From Acidiphilium sp. (GTDB lineage Bacteria; Pseudomonadota; Alphaproteobacteria; Acetobacterales; Acetobacteraceae): 64,000 nt of DNA. Shown here piece by piece: positions 30,288 to 38,572 of the stretch (within the stretch, counting starts at the first letter, position 1; each line of letters begins with the position of its first letter). Location of the stretch: NCBI GenBank assembly GCA_028688905.1, contig JAQTXH010000004.1, positions 73,636 through 137,635 of the forward strand, given 5' to 3'. The translations under genes and the position numbers were made by a program. The notes under the pieces are model-generated. The model was not told the origin of the DNA. It searched no databases and saw only the letters and a program-made list of their open reading frames with translations.

Positions 30288-31295
30288 ATGGATGTGGATG
30301 AGGGGGTGGCGGCTTCGGTTGCGTATTTGTCGTCGGCGGCGGCGATGGATTGCCTTGCGGCCAGCGCGTATTGGCCGAAGTGGGATTCGCCCTGGTGGCA
30401 TATGCTGCTGTTGCATGAGATGGGCGAGACGCGGCGGATTCCCGAGCGGGCGGTGGGGGCGTTCGTGGATGCGTTGAATGCGATGCCGGTGAAGATATTT
30501 CCGATCCATGAGGATGAGGTTCCGGCGGGGATCGATCCGTATAACGATACGGCGTGTCATTGTCAGTTGGGGAATGTGTATCGGGTGCTCGATGCGTGGG
30601 GTTTGGATGTCGATGCGGCGTTGCCGTGGGTGGGGCCGTGGTTCGTGCGGTATCAGATGGCGGATGGCGGGTTGAATTGCGATGAGGCGGCGTATTTGGT
30701 CGCGGATGAGTGCCCGAGTTCGATGGTGGGGACGATTGCGGCGTTCGAGGCGATGGCGATGCGGTCGCGGGGGGATTTGAATGCGGCGGAAGCGGGGTTT
30801 GTCGATCGGGCGGCGGGATTCATGGCGGGGCGGCGGCTGACGATGGGGTCGGCCACGCGGCACAATGCGGCGGAGCGGGTGGCGGCGGCGGGGTGGATGT
30901 TGCCGTGTTTTCCACGGTTTTATCATTACGATGTGCTGCGGGGGCTGACGGCGCTGAGCGTATGGGCGGAGCGGCGGGGGGTGGGATTGGCGCGGGATGT
31001 GGTGGCGCCGGTGGTGGCGGCGATGGATGAGGCGTTTCCGGACGGGGTGGTGCGGATCGGGCGGTCGTGCTGGGCGGGGCATGGGACGATCGTGCGGTCG
31101 GGCGATGGGTGGGATCATCGGCGGCAGGCGGCGGTTGGGTTTGGGTTGTTGGAGGCGGTGAGTGAGGTTGGGGCGGTGTCGCCATATTTGACGCGGGAAT
31201 GGGCGGGGACGCGGCGGCGGGTGGTGGGGGTTATGGGGTGGGGGTGGGTTGGCCGATTGGTTGCGATGGGTGTTGATCGGGGACGCTGGAGTTGA
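30288..31295 (+). CDS. Uncharacterised protein with possible alpha/alpha-toroid (terpene-cyclase/prenyltransferase-like) fold
   Basis: The 335-residue soluble protein has Trp- and Asp-rich helical segments spaced like toroid repeats: WPKWDSPWWHMLLLHEMGE (~20-40), LGNVYRVLDAWGLDVDAAL, WFVRYQMADGGLNCDEAAYL, and CFPRFYHYDVLRGLTALSVW (~200-220). The DGG and FYHYDVLR patterns recall squalene-cyclase/prenyltransferase repeat proteins, but no DxDD catalytic motif is present, so enzyme function is not claimed. The ATG has GGGGAG 5 bases upstream. In-frame sequence before it (from 30138) is REP and hairpin DNA, not protein. Codons are strikingly G-ending. Paralogy or acquisition with the island is possible. 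Confidence 0.65.
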   Translation: MDVDEGVAASVAYLSSAAAMDCLAASAYWPKWDSPWWHMLLLHEMGETRRIPERAVGAFVDALNAMPVKIFPIHEDEVPAGIDPYNDTACHCQLGNVYRVLDAWGLDVDAALPWVGPWFVRYQMADGGLNCDEAAYLVADECPSSMVGTIAAFEAMAMRSRGDLNAAEAGFVDRAAGFMAGRRLTMGSATRHNAAERVAAAGWMLPCFPRFYHYDVLRGLTALSVWAERRGVGLARDVVAPVVAAMDEAFPDGVVRIGRSCWAGHGTIVRSGDGWDHRRQAAVGFGLLEAVSEVGAVSPYLTREWAGTRRRVVGVMGWGWVGRLVAMGVDRGRWS

Positions 31296-31397
31296 CGCAA
31301 CCTGACAAACGTTATTCGGATGTTATCCCCAATATTTGAGACGTACTTCGTATACGGGTTCTCCATTTGGCCCCCTTATGTTATTGGAGAGTGGGCT

Positions 31398-31419
31398 ATG
31401 GGTCTCAAGCAAGACCCAT
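31398..31419. other. Perfect 8-bp stem-loop upstream of small lipoprotein gene
   Basis: ATGGGTCT and AGACCCAT pair perfectly around the loop CAAGCA, about 45 bases before the lipoprotein start. No T-run follows. It may be a transcript leader hairpin or an old mobile-element end. The surrounding gap (31296-31464) holds no gene. Confidence 0.55.
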
Positions 31420-31464
31420 CATAAGTTGCCGAAGTCAGCAGGGTGTAATCGAAGGTTCCGTGGT

Positions 31465-31857
31465 ATGAAAATATTATTTAATATTATCCCTATTTCAGCA
31501 ATCTTTCTTCTCGTTGGTTGCGGTTCCCGGTCAAGTATGGCATCCTCTAACTATAAAAGTAAAGAAAGTTATGAGAAAATATCTTCATGCTTCATTAGAA
31601 TAGCAGAAAATCAGAATATCGTTGGAAAGGGTCCGAACGTATCTGTAATATCTCTCAGAGATCCGACCGAGATACAGGTCGCTGATATCTATAGTGGAGT
31701 ATATTATTGGGAAGTTGATTTTATGCCGCTGAGTAGTGGCAGCTCAATAATTATTCGTGGATATTCCCTGTTTGGAAATAAAAAGTCTTTCTTTATCCAA
31801 CATGAGGCGGCAAAACTGGAAAGATGCGGCAAGATCACCCAAATCGGTGGTGATTAG
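31465..31857 (+). CDS. Small AT-rich predicted lipoprotein, probably horizontally acquired
   Basis: The 130-residue protein begins MKILFNIIPISAIFLLVGCG, a lipoprotein signal with lipobox LVGC. The mature part is Ser/Ile-rich (SYEKISSCFIRIAENQNIVG, VISLRDPTEIQVADIYSGVYYW), suggesting a small beta domain. No family was recognised. Its AT-rich codons (AAA, ATA, AAT) contrast sharply with the chromosome and resemble the K+ channel gene nearby, so both probably arrived by transfer. The start is the ATG at the signal peptide; the frame is open upstream to 31336. Confidence 0.65.
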   Translation: MKILFNIIPISAIFLLVGCGSRSSMASSNYKSKESYEKISSCFIRIAENQNIVGKGPNVSVISLRDPTEIQVADIYSGVYYWEVDFMPLSSGSSIIIRGYSLFGNKKSFFIQHEAAKLERCGKITQIGGD

Positions 31858-32032
31858 AGTTCAAGGTCCGCGAAGACTGCTGAGTTGCCGGACATCGTTT
31901 GAAGGGGCCGGTATCCCGGACGCGGTAGGTGTCGCTGGTGTGGAGGATCATGACCATCACGATTGCGACGACGCGTAGTATATCGATGCGCGGGTTGCGG
32001 TGGGCGGGGTGATGGGTGGTTGGGGGCGGCAT
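31835..32032 (-). pseudogene. Remnant of an acyltransferase-3 family membrane protein (N-terminal fragment)
   Basis: A 65-codon minus-strand frame contains RNPRIDILRVVAIVMVMILH, the characteristic first helix of acyltransferase-3 (OafA-like) O-acetyltransferases. After about residue 40 the similarity stops, the sequence becomes unrelated, and the frame ends. A real member has about 350 residues, so this is a truncated remnant. The break lies at about 31910, before the end of the AT-rich lipoprotein gene. Confidence 0.6.
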
Positions 32033-32099
32033 CGGGAGTGGGTAACGCGTTGGCGCCCCGCGGGATAGGTGGGGTGAATGGTGGCGGATGGGGAGCAGA

Positions 32100-32125
32100 G
32101 GCGGATTGCGCTTCGCTTTTCCGCC
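32100..32125. repeat. REP-type palindrome GGCGGATTGCGC...TTCCGCC
   Basis: GGCGGA and TCCGCC pair around TTGCGCTTCGCTTT, followed by CTAC. This is a second class of common dispersed palindrome in high-GC proteobacteria. It lies in the 386-bp gene-poor stretch between the small lipoprotein and the K+ channel. Confidence 0.7.
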
Positions 32126-32243
32126 CTACTGTTGTTTGTTCGAATATTGTCACCAATCTTTGCGGTAGATAAGGAAATTGGGATTTTACGTTCGACCGCA
32201 TAGGTTATAAAAGTAAAATAGTGGGGCTCAAGAGGTGCCTTTC

Positions 32244-33062
32244 CTACGGGGCAGGCATGTCCTTCTTTGAGAGTGAGAGATTTTCTGATAATGCAAGAAT
32301 TAAGATGGCCAAAAATACTGGAATAGCGAATGATCCGATTAACGCTTGAGTACTGGCCAGAATTTTCGTTATATTGTTTGCCGGCGATAGATCTCCATAT
32401 CCAACTGTTGTTTGAGTGATAATTGAAAAATACAATGAGCTGAAAAAATCTGGTCGGAATGTGGAGGGCTTGTGTATAATTGCGTTGTATGACTGCACGC
32501 CATAAAAAAACCCGAAAAGCGTGTAACTAAGCGCAAAAGTCAAAATATAAATAGTATAAATGACTGAATAGTAGGCAGCCGAAAATATGATCAAACCTTT
32601 CAATTGTTCGATAGGTTTGGCGTCTATGCTGCCGCCTGTAGAGTTTATTTGTGAATATTTTGGATAAGATGTTGATATATAAATTATAACAAACCAAGAT
32701 GAACGAAACAACAAAATAATTATTAATGATAAAAAAGAAATATCAACGAATATATTTGTAGCATAAATATCTGTATTTATGACATAGAAGCAAAACAACA
32801 CGTAAACAGTTATCACCGAGATCAATAGAAAAAGTACTAAGTATTTATGAAATTTCATTATAATTTGGATGGCGGCTATTATCAACGAAGTCAGTAAAGC
32901 TGCAAACTTATAATGCTTAGTGATTGAAGTAAAGCATGAATTAGGTGCGAAACTCCAAATAATGACTAGAACAAATAAAAATAACTGAAAACAAAATAAA
33001 AATATTCCACATTTTCTACTACAATCTCTAACTTTTTGAACCTTTTCTATAATGTAGGACAT
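32244..33062 (-). CDS. Potassium channel-like membrane protein (Ion_trans_2 pore), AT-rich, foreign
   Basis: About 272 residues contain several hydrophobic helices (IFLFCFQLFLFVLVIIW, AALLTSLIIAAIQIIM, YLVLFLLISVITVYVLFC, ISFLSLIIILLF, SVIYTIYILTFALSYTLFGFF). The pore module follows with selectivity filter TTVGYGDLSP in SLYFSIITQTTVGYGD, then a last helix. The filter sequence is canonical for K+. No RCK or cyclic-nucleotide domain follows; only about 15 residues remain after the last helix. The gene is extremely AT-rich compared with its neighbours, a sign of recent transfer. The start is the ATG at 33062; a GTG five codons earlier (33077) is possible. Neither has a strong ribosome-binding site. 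Confidence 0.85.
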   Translation of the reverse strand: MSYIIEKVQKVRDCSRKCGIFLFCFQLFLFVLVIIWSFAPNSCFTSITKHYKFAALLTSLIIAAIQIIMKFHKYLVLFLLISVITVYVLFCFYVINTDIYATNIFVDISFLSLIIILLFRSSWFVIIYISTSYPKYSQINSTGGSIDAKPIEQLKGLIIFSAAYYSVIYTIYILTFALSYTLFGFFYGVQSYNAIIHKPSTFRPDFFSSLYFSIITQTTVGYGDLSPANNITKILASTQALIGSFAIPVFLAILILALSENLSLSKKDMPAP

Positions 33063-33185
33063 ATTTTTTTCAGTCACCTTGTATGTTTTTTCTAAGCTTG
33101 TATTTTAAATTCAAACATAGGTCTTGCCCATTGAGTAATTCCCGATCCTTCAAATGAGATGATTGTCTATACACTTACCTTATGC

Positions 33186-33704
33186 TTAAATCGTTCGAGT
33201 TCCTCTTGCGATTGCGGCAACACCCGTTCTCGACACTTCAGCCAATCCTAGCGGTCGCATCAAATCCAGAAACGCGTCCAGTTTATCGGTTGCACCGGTT
33301 AATTCAAACACGAAGCTTTCGGTGGTTGCATCAATTACGCGTGCGCGGAAGGCGTCGGCTAGGCGGAGGGCTTCAGCGCGGTTTTGGTTTTGGCCGATGA
33401 CTTTGATGAGGGCGAGTTCGCGGGCGAGGTGGGGGCCTTCGCGGGAGAGGTCGGAGACGCGGTAGACCGGGACGAGGCGGTCTAGTTGGGCTTTGATCTG
33501 GTCTATTACCAACTCGGTGCCGGTGGTGACGATGGTGATGCGGCTTTTGCGGCGGTCTTCTTCGACGGGGGCGACGGTGAGGCTGTCGATGTTGTAGCCG
33601 CGGCCGGAGAAGAGGCCGATGACGCGGGCGAGGACGCCGGATTCGTTTTCGACGAGGACGGAGATGGTGGCCGAGCGGAGGGGTTCTTCGACGATGGCGT
33701 TCAT
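33186..33704 (-). CDS. ilvN: Acetolactate synthase small (regulatory) subunit IlvN/IlvH
   Basis: The 172-residue regulatory subunit gives valine feedback control to acetolactate synthase. An N-terminal ACT domain begins SATISVLVENESGVLARVIGL and includes FSGRGYNIDSLTV; the C-terminal domain has LARELALIKV and SFVFELTGATDKLDAFL. Length is normal for the long (IlvH-like) form. It follows ilvB by about 80 bases on the same strand, separated by a hairpin repeat. ilvC, the usual next gene in alphaproteobacteria, is absent; the foreign K+ channel lies there instead. Confidence 0.95.
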   Translation of the reverse strand: MNAIVEEPLRSATISVLVENESGVLARVIGLFSGRGYNIDSLTVAPVEEDRRKSRITIVTTGTELVIDQIKAQLDRLVPVYRVSDLSREGPHLARELALIKVIGQNQNRAEALRLADAFRARVIDATTESFVFELTGATDKLDAFLDLMRPLGLAEVSRTGVAAIARGTRTI

Positions 33705-33718
33705 GGGCTTTAATCTTT

Positions 33719-33758
33719 ACGAATAAAAGTTTTTTGCTGCTTTTTTACAAAAAAGCAG
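33719..33758. repeat. Solo hairpin arm of the paired-hairpin repeat, between ilvB and ilvN
   Basis: CTGCTTTTTT pairs with AAAAAAGCAG around AC (33737-33758). Read on the minus strand it is followed by CAAAAAACTTTTATTCG, the same junction sequence found in the left arm of copy 1 and copy 2. Only one arm is present. It lies in the transcribed gap between the two acetolactate synthase subunit genes. Confidence 0.75.
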
Positions 33759-33785
33759 GGCTTGCCTTGCTGTTTTCCTGACGCC

Positions 33786-35567
33786 TCAGACGAGAACCAA
33801 GCCCTCGTCAGTAATGCCGCGCGCTTCTTCCTCATGTTCGGGGCCGAGGATCATTTCGTTGTGGGCGGCACCGGAGGGGATCATCGGGAAGCAGTTTTCC
33901 CGTTTGTCGACGTGGATGTCGGCGATGACCGGGCGGTCGGAGGCGATCATTTCGGCAATCACGCGGTCGAGGTCGTCGATGGTTTCGGCGCGGAGGCCGA
34001 CGGCGTGGAAGCTTTCGGCGAGTTTGACGAAGTCGGGCAATGCTGCCGAGTAGCTTTCGGAGTAGCGGCCGCCGTGCAGAAGTTCCTGCCATTGGCGGAC
34101 CATGCCCATGTATTCGTTGTTGAGGATGAAGATTTTCACCGGCAAACGATACTGCGCCAGCGTGCCCATTTCCTGGATGTTCATCAAAATGGAGGCTTCG
34201 CCGGCGATGTCGATCACCAGCGCGTCGGGGTGGGCGAGTTGGGTGCCCATGGCGGCGGGGAGGCCGTAGCCCATGGTACCGAGGCCGCCCGAGGTCATCC
34301 AGCGGTTGGGTTTGTCGAAGCGGTAGTGCTGCGCGGCCCACATCTGGTGCTGGCCGACCTCGGTGGTGATGTAGGTATTGCGCTCATGGGTCATGTCCCA
34401 GAGGCGCTTGATCGCATGTTGCGGCTTGATCGTGGCACCGGGTGCGAGGCTCTGGGTGAATTTCAGGCTGTCCTTGGTGCGCCATACCTCGATGCGCTGC
34501 CACCAATCGGCCAGGGCGGTGCGATCCTGGCGGGTGCTGTCCGATTTCCACGCCTCGATCAAAGCGCGCAGTCCGAGCAGGGCATCGGCGATGATCGGCA
34601 CGTCGACCACGACGTTTTTGTTGATATTGGCGGGATCGATGTCGAGATGGATTTTTTTCGCGCCGGGTGCGAAGGCGTTGAGGCGGCCGGTAACGCGATC
34701 GTCGAACCTTGCGCCGAGGTTCACCATCACGTCGCAGCCATGCATCGCGAGGTTGGCCTCGTAGGTGCCGTGCATGCCGAGCATACCGAGGAAGGCGGGG
34801 TTGGAAGCGGGAAACGCGCCGAGGCCCATCAGGGTCGAGGTGACTGGCGCGCCGGTCAGGCGGGCGAATTCAATCAGCAAGTCCGAAGCTTCCGGCCCGG
34901 CATTGATGATGCCGCCGCCAGTATACAGGATCGGCCGTTTGGCGGCTTTGATCAGACGGATCGCCTCGCGGATGGGTGCGGGTTCGGGTTCGGTGCGGGG
35001 CCGGTAGGAACGGTGGGGGCCGGCGACCGGGTCGTCGTAGGGGGCCGGGTTGATCAATATGTCCTTGGGCAAATCGACCAGCACCGGGCCGGGGCGGCCG
35101 GTGCGGGCGACGTAGAATGCCTCGTGGACCACGCGCGCGAGGTCTTCGGAGCGTTTGACCAGGTAATTATGCTTGGTCGCCTGACGGGTGATGCCGGTGG
35201 TGTCGGCTTCCTGGAACGCGTCGTTGCCGATCAAATGGGTGGGAACCTGACCGGTGAGGCAGACCAGGGGTACGCTGTCCATCAGGGCATCGAGCAAGCC
35301 GGTGACCGCGTTGGTGGCACCGGGGCCGGAGGTGACGAGCACGACGCCCACTTTTCCGGTCGAGCGGGCATAGCCTTCGGCGGCGTGGACGGCGGCCTGT
35401 TCGTGGCGGACCAGAATGTGGCGGATCGCGTTTTGCTGGAACAGCGCATCGTAGATCGGCAGGACGGCACCGCCGGGATACCCGAAAATAACATCCACCC
35501 CCTGCGCCTTGAGCGCGCGGAGTAAAATTTCGGCACCGGAAACGGCGGTGGTGGTCAAGGCGTTCAT
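33786..35567 (-). CDS. ilvB: Acetolactate synthase large (catalytic) subunit IlvB/IlvI
   Basis: This thiamine-diphosphate enzyme condenses two pyruvates (or pyruvate and 2-oxobutyrate) in branched-chain amino-acid synthesis. The 593-residue protein shows VIFGYPGGAVLPIYDAL, the catalytic Glu in VRHEQAAVHAAEGYAR, TSGPGATNAVTG, and the C-terminal ThDP-Mg site with IAGEASILMNIQEMGTLAQY and NNEYMGMVRQWQ. In most members the ThDP motif starts GDGSF or GDASF; here it reads IAGEASILMN, a mild deviation. The start is the ATG with AGGAC 8 bases upstream; a TTG at 35588 would add seven residues. Confidence 0.95.
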   Translation of the reverse strand: MNALTTTAVSGAEILLRALKAQGVDVIFGYPGGAVLPIYDALFQQNAIRHILVRHEQAAVHAAEGYARSTGKVGVVLVTSGPGATNAVTGLLDALMDSVPLVCLTGQVPTHLIGNDAFQEADTTGITRQATKHNYLVKRSEDLARVVHEAFYVARTGRPGPVLVDLPKDILINPAPYDDPVAGPHRSYRPRTEPEPAPIREAIRLIKAAKRPILYTGGGIINAGPEASDLLIEFARLTGAPVTSTLMGLGAFPASNPAFLGMLGMHGTYEANLAMHGCDVMVNLGARFDDRVTGRLNAFAPGAKKIHLDIDPANINKNVVVDVPIIADALLGLRALIEAWKSDSTRQDRTALADWWQRIEVWRTKDSLKFTQSLAPGATIKPQHAIKRLWDMTHERNTYITTEVGQHQMWAAQHYRFDKPNRWMTSGGLGTMGYGLPAAMGTQLAHPDALVIDIAGEASILMNIQEMGTLAQYRLPVKIFILNNEYMGMVRQWQELLHGGRYSESYSAALPDFVKLAESFHAVGLRAETIDDLDRVIAEMIASDRPVIADIHVDKRENCFPMIPSGAAHNEMILGPEHEEEARGITDEGLVLV

Positions 35568-35621
35568 GGTCGCGTCCTGTTGGGTCAAGCGAGCAGAGGT
35601 AGCCTGACCCCGCCCTTAACG

Positions 35622-36593
35622 TCAACCCTCATGGTTAATAAACGAAACGATAGATCCGTAATTAGTTTCCGAAAGTTGCGTTAAACCATCAAATCGCGCA
35701 TTCATCATATGCGAATTGCGCTCATCAGCCAATTTCTGATGACGGAACCAGGTACCCTGGCGCTTGGTGTAGGCGATGGTCGCGGTAATGGCGCAGGCGG
35801 CGGCGTCCGCCAGGGTGAGGTTGCCGGCGCAATGCGCCATCAGTTCGGGCACACCATGGGCGCGCAGGCCCGGCAAAGCGGGGTTGAGGTTGCGGGCGTG
35901 GACATTACGCACTTCCTCTAACGCGCCGGCCTCGAGCATGGCGCGGAAGCGGGTGGCGATCGCGGCGCGGAGATCGTCACGCGGTGGGTCGAGCCGGAGC
36001 AAAAAGATCCGATAGCCGGTCAGGCGGTCGCGCGGCATCGCATGCCATGCGGCGAGGCCGCGACCGGTGCCGAGCCAGACCTCGGTGGCGCGGGCGAGGC
36101 GTTGGGAATCCGTGGGGCGGAGCTTTGATCCGGTCGCGGGGTCGTTCGCCATCAGCCAATGGTGCAGTCCGGGTGCGCCGTGTTCGGCAAGCATCGCGCG
36201 CGCCTGGGCGCGGGCTTGGGGGCCAGGATCGGGGATGTCGGAAATCCCGTTGATCAGGGCGCTGAGATACAGGCCGGTACCACCGCACAAAATGGGTAGG
36301 GTCGCGTGGTTCAGTTCGGCGATGGCGGCTGCGCGCCACCATGCGGCGTCCACCAATTGGTCGAGCGATCGCACGCCATAGAGGCGATGGGGGGCGGCGG
36401 CTTCGTCGGCCACGCTGGGGCGGGCGGTGATGATCCGCCAATCGGCGTAACATTGCATCGCATCGGCATTGATGATGGTGCCGCCGAACCGCCTCGCCAC
36501 GTCGAGCGCCAACGCCGATTTGCCCGAGGCGGTGGGGCCGGCGATGATGATCAGCGGTTTTGTCGGACCCAGGCTTGTGGAATGGGGGTTCAT
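35622..36593 (-). CDS. miaA: tRNA dimethylallyltransferase MiaA
   Basis: MiaA adds the dimethylallyl group to A37 of tRNAs reading UNN codons. The 323-residue protein has the P-loop IIIAGPTASGKSALAL, INADAMQCYADWRIITARPS, CGGTGLYLSALINGI, and ITATIAYTKRQGTWFRHQ near the C-terminus. In most MiaA proteins the second motif reads ADSxQVYR; here it is ADAMQCYAD. The start is placed at MNPHSTSLGPTKPL. An ATG at 36614 would overlap the divergent serB start. The two start codons face each other only about 20 bases apart. Confidence 0.94.
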   Translation of the reverse strand: MNPHSTSLGPTKPLIIIAGPTASGKSALALDVARRFGGTIINADAMQCYADWRIITARPSVADEAAAPHRLYGVRSLDQLVDAAWWRAAAIAELNHATLPILCGGTGLYLSALINGISDIPDPGPQARAQARAMLAEHGAPGLHHWLMANDPATGSKLRPTDSQRLARATEVWLGTGRGLAAWHAMPRDRLTGYRIFLLRLDPPRDDLRAAIATRFRAMLEAGALEEVRNVHARNLNPALPGLRAHGVPELMAHCAGNLTLADAAACAITATIAYTKRQGTWFRHQKLADERNSHMMNARFDGLTQLSETNYGSIVSFINHEG

Positions 36594-36612
36594 TGCTTTA
36601 GGCCGTGTCTCC

Positions 36613-37485
36613 ATGAAATTCGTTTTGGTGCTGGTCGCTCCGCGCGGCAAGGTTTTGTTGACCGAGGCCATGGTTGAGCGGGTGCGCCGCTCGATCGCCG
36701 GCGGCGATGCGGCGTGGCTGTCGCCCGGCGAGGCCGCGGAAATTCCCTGCATGATGGAACCGGAGCACGCGATTATCATGCAGGCGCTCGATGAGGCACC
36801 GGTCGATGCGCTGTGCGTGAAATCGCGCGGGCGGCGCAAGGCGGTGCTGATCGCGGATATGGACAGCACCATCGTGACGTCCGAAACGCTCGATGATCTG
36901 GCGGTTGAGGCGGGGGTTGGCGCACGCGTCGCCGCGATCACCCTGCGCTCGATGGCCGGCGAGATCGATTTTGCACAGGCGTTGCGCGAGCGGGTGGCCT
37001 TGCTGAAGGGGCTGGACATCGCGGCATTGGAACGTACCTGGCGGCGCACCGAACTGACGCGGGGGGCCCGGGAACTGGTGGCGACGATGCGGGCGCATGG
37101 TGCGGTGACGGCATTGGTTTCGGGGGGATTCACCTATTTCACCGGCCGGGTGGCGGCGGAACTGGGGTTTGACGTTCATCGGGCCAACACGCTGCTCGAT
37201 GATGGCTCAAGCCTGACTGGTGAGGTGAGCGAACCCGTGCTGGATCGGGATGCCAAGCGCGCGGCGCTGCACGAGATTGCCGAGACTCGCGGGGTGAAGC
37301 TGGGGGCAACCATGGCGGTGGGCGATGGTGCCAACGATGTCGCAATGATCGCGGAGGCCGGAATGGGGGTTGCGTATCACGGCAAGCCGATTCTGAATGC
37401 ACAGGCGAAGCTGCGGATCGAGCATACTGATTTGCGGGCGCTGTTGTTCGCGCAAGGGTACCCTGCCTCGGTGTTCCGGGGGTAG
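36613..37485 (+). CDS. serB: Phosphoserine phosphatase SerB
   Basis: SerB carries out the last step of serine synthesis. The 290-residue HAD-family protein has motif I in LIADMDSTIVTSETLDDLA (nucleophile Asp), motif II VSGGFTYFTG, and motif III/IV VGDGANDVAMIAEAGMGVAYH. The N-terminal ~75 residues form a degenerate ACT-like regulatory part (FVLVLVAPRGKVLLTEAMVERV). The window also carries serC and serA together at 48837-51620, so the whole pathway lies within 15 kb but in two transcripts. Confidence 0.96.
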   Translation: MKFVLVLVAPRGKVLLTEAMVERVRRSIAGGDAAWLSPGEAAEIPCMMEPEHAIIMQALDEAPVDALCVKSRGRRKAVLIADMDSTIVTSETLDDLAVEAGVGARVAAITLRSMAGEIDFAQALRERVALLKGLDIAALERTWRRTELTRGARELVATMRAHGAVTALVSGGFTYFTGRVAAELGFDVHRANTLLDDGSSLTGEVSEPVLDRDAKRAALHEIAETRGVKLGATMAVGDGANDVAMIAEAGMGVAYHGKPILNAQAKLRIEHTDLRALLFAQGYPASVFRG

Positions 37486-37513
37486 GAAGGTCGGGGGCTT
37501 GCGCGCCTTCAGC

Positions 37514-38536
37514 TCACTTGGCCGCAGGAACTCCCGGCGCGGGCAACAATACCCGAAACAGGCTGGACCCTGAGCTGCCGCCGACGGTCGTGGTCGGCAA
37601 TTTGCCGTTCCACTGGGTGGCGACCGAATAGGGTATGATCGCCGGATTGTCGCCGGCGGCTTTGCCGACCTGGGCGATCGCGATGGCGCGTGCCTTGGCG
37701 ACGATGGCGATCGACCGGGCCTGCGCGGTGGCGCGCAGCACGGTCGCCTGGGCTTCGCCTTTGGCCTGGGCGATGCGGGCCTTGGCCGCACCATCGGCGG
37801 TGGCGACCACCTGTTCGGCCATGAATTCCTTTTCCTGCACCAAATTTTGTTCCTTCACCGCCGAGGCCTTGGCTTCGACCGCTTCCTCGACCGCGCGATC
37901 GAACGCATTGGTGTAGGCGATGCTGCGGATCTGGATGTCGATCACGTTGATGCCGAACAGGCGTTTCAGCGCCTTGCTGATTTCGACATGCATCTGTTCG
38001 TCGATGATGGCACGCCGTTCGCTGATGTTGATGGTCTTGTGGCTGGCGAACACGCGCAGCGCGCGATCGGCGATGATCGGCTCGATCGTGCTGTTGATGT
38101 CAAGGTTGCCGGCCTTGCCGACGTCGTACAGCAGATGCAGAACGGCACTGCGCGGCACTTGGTAGGTGAGGGAAATACCCAGTGTGACCAACTGGTTATC
38201 GGCGGTATAGACCTTCACATCCGGCAGGCTGAGGCGGGAAATCGAGGTTTGGATCGGGTCGACGGTTTCGATGAACGGCAGTTTGAAATGCACGCCGGGG
38301 CCGACCGGCACGGGGGTCACCACCACGCCGAGGCGGGTGACGCCTGCCATCTGGTTGGGTTGCACCACGTAGAAACAATTGCTGAGCACGAAAATCGCGA
38401 TCATCACGATGATGGCGATTCCTGCCAGCCCGATCGGCAGCGCGCCGCCGGGCCGCTGGAAACCGCCGCCGGGAGAACGCGGGCCGTTGCCTTGGCTGAA
38501 ATTGTTGAACAGGCGGGAAATCGGGCTTTCGGCCAT
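37514..38536 (-). CDS. SPFH/Band-7 (HflK/C- or prohibitin-like) membrane protein
   Basis: The 340-residue protein has a Gly/Pro-rich N-terminal tail (residues 1-~32), one membrane helix (LAGIAIIVMIAIFVLSNCFYVV), a Band-7 domain (VQPNQMAGVTRLGVVVTPVPVGPGVHFKLPF ... LGISLTYQVPRSAVLHLLYDVG ... IIDEQMHVEISKALKRLFGINVIDIQIRSI) and an Ala/Glu-rich coiled coil (~215-290). The layout recalls HflK, which pairs with HflC to modulate FtsH, but no hflC partner lies beside it. A single-gene prohibitin/stomatin-like scaffold is the safer call. Confidence 0.85.
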   Translation of the reverse strand: MAESPISRLFNNFSQGNGPRSPGGGFQRPGGALPIGLAGIAIIVMIAIFVLSNCFYVVQPNQMAGVTRLGVVVTPVPVGPGVHFKLPFIETVDPIQTSISRLSLPDVKVYTADNQLVTLGISLTYQVPRSAVLHLLYDVGKAGNLDINSTIEPIIADRALRVFASHKTINISERRAIIDEQMHVEISKALKRLFGINVIDIQIRSIAYTNAFDRAVEEAVEAKASAVKEQNLVQEKEFMAEQVVATADGAAKARIAQAKGEAQATVLRATAQARSIAIVAKARAIAIAQVGKAAGDNPAIIPYSVATQWNGKLPTTTVGGSSGSSLFRVLLPAPGVPAAK

Positions 38537-38572
38537 CAGACGCTCCAGGATCGGGATGATCTGACGTAAGTC

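Noticed and set aside
33762-35525. Long plus-strand open frame of 587 codons opposite ilvB
   Set aside because: It is Gly/Val/His-rich antisense of a clear acetolactate synthase and has no motif of its own.
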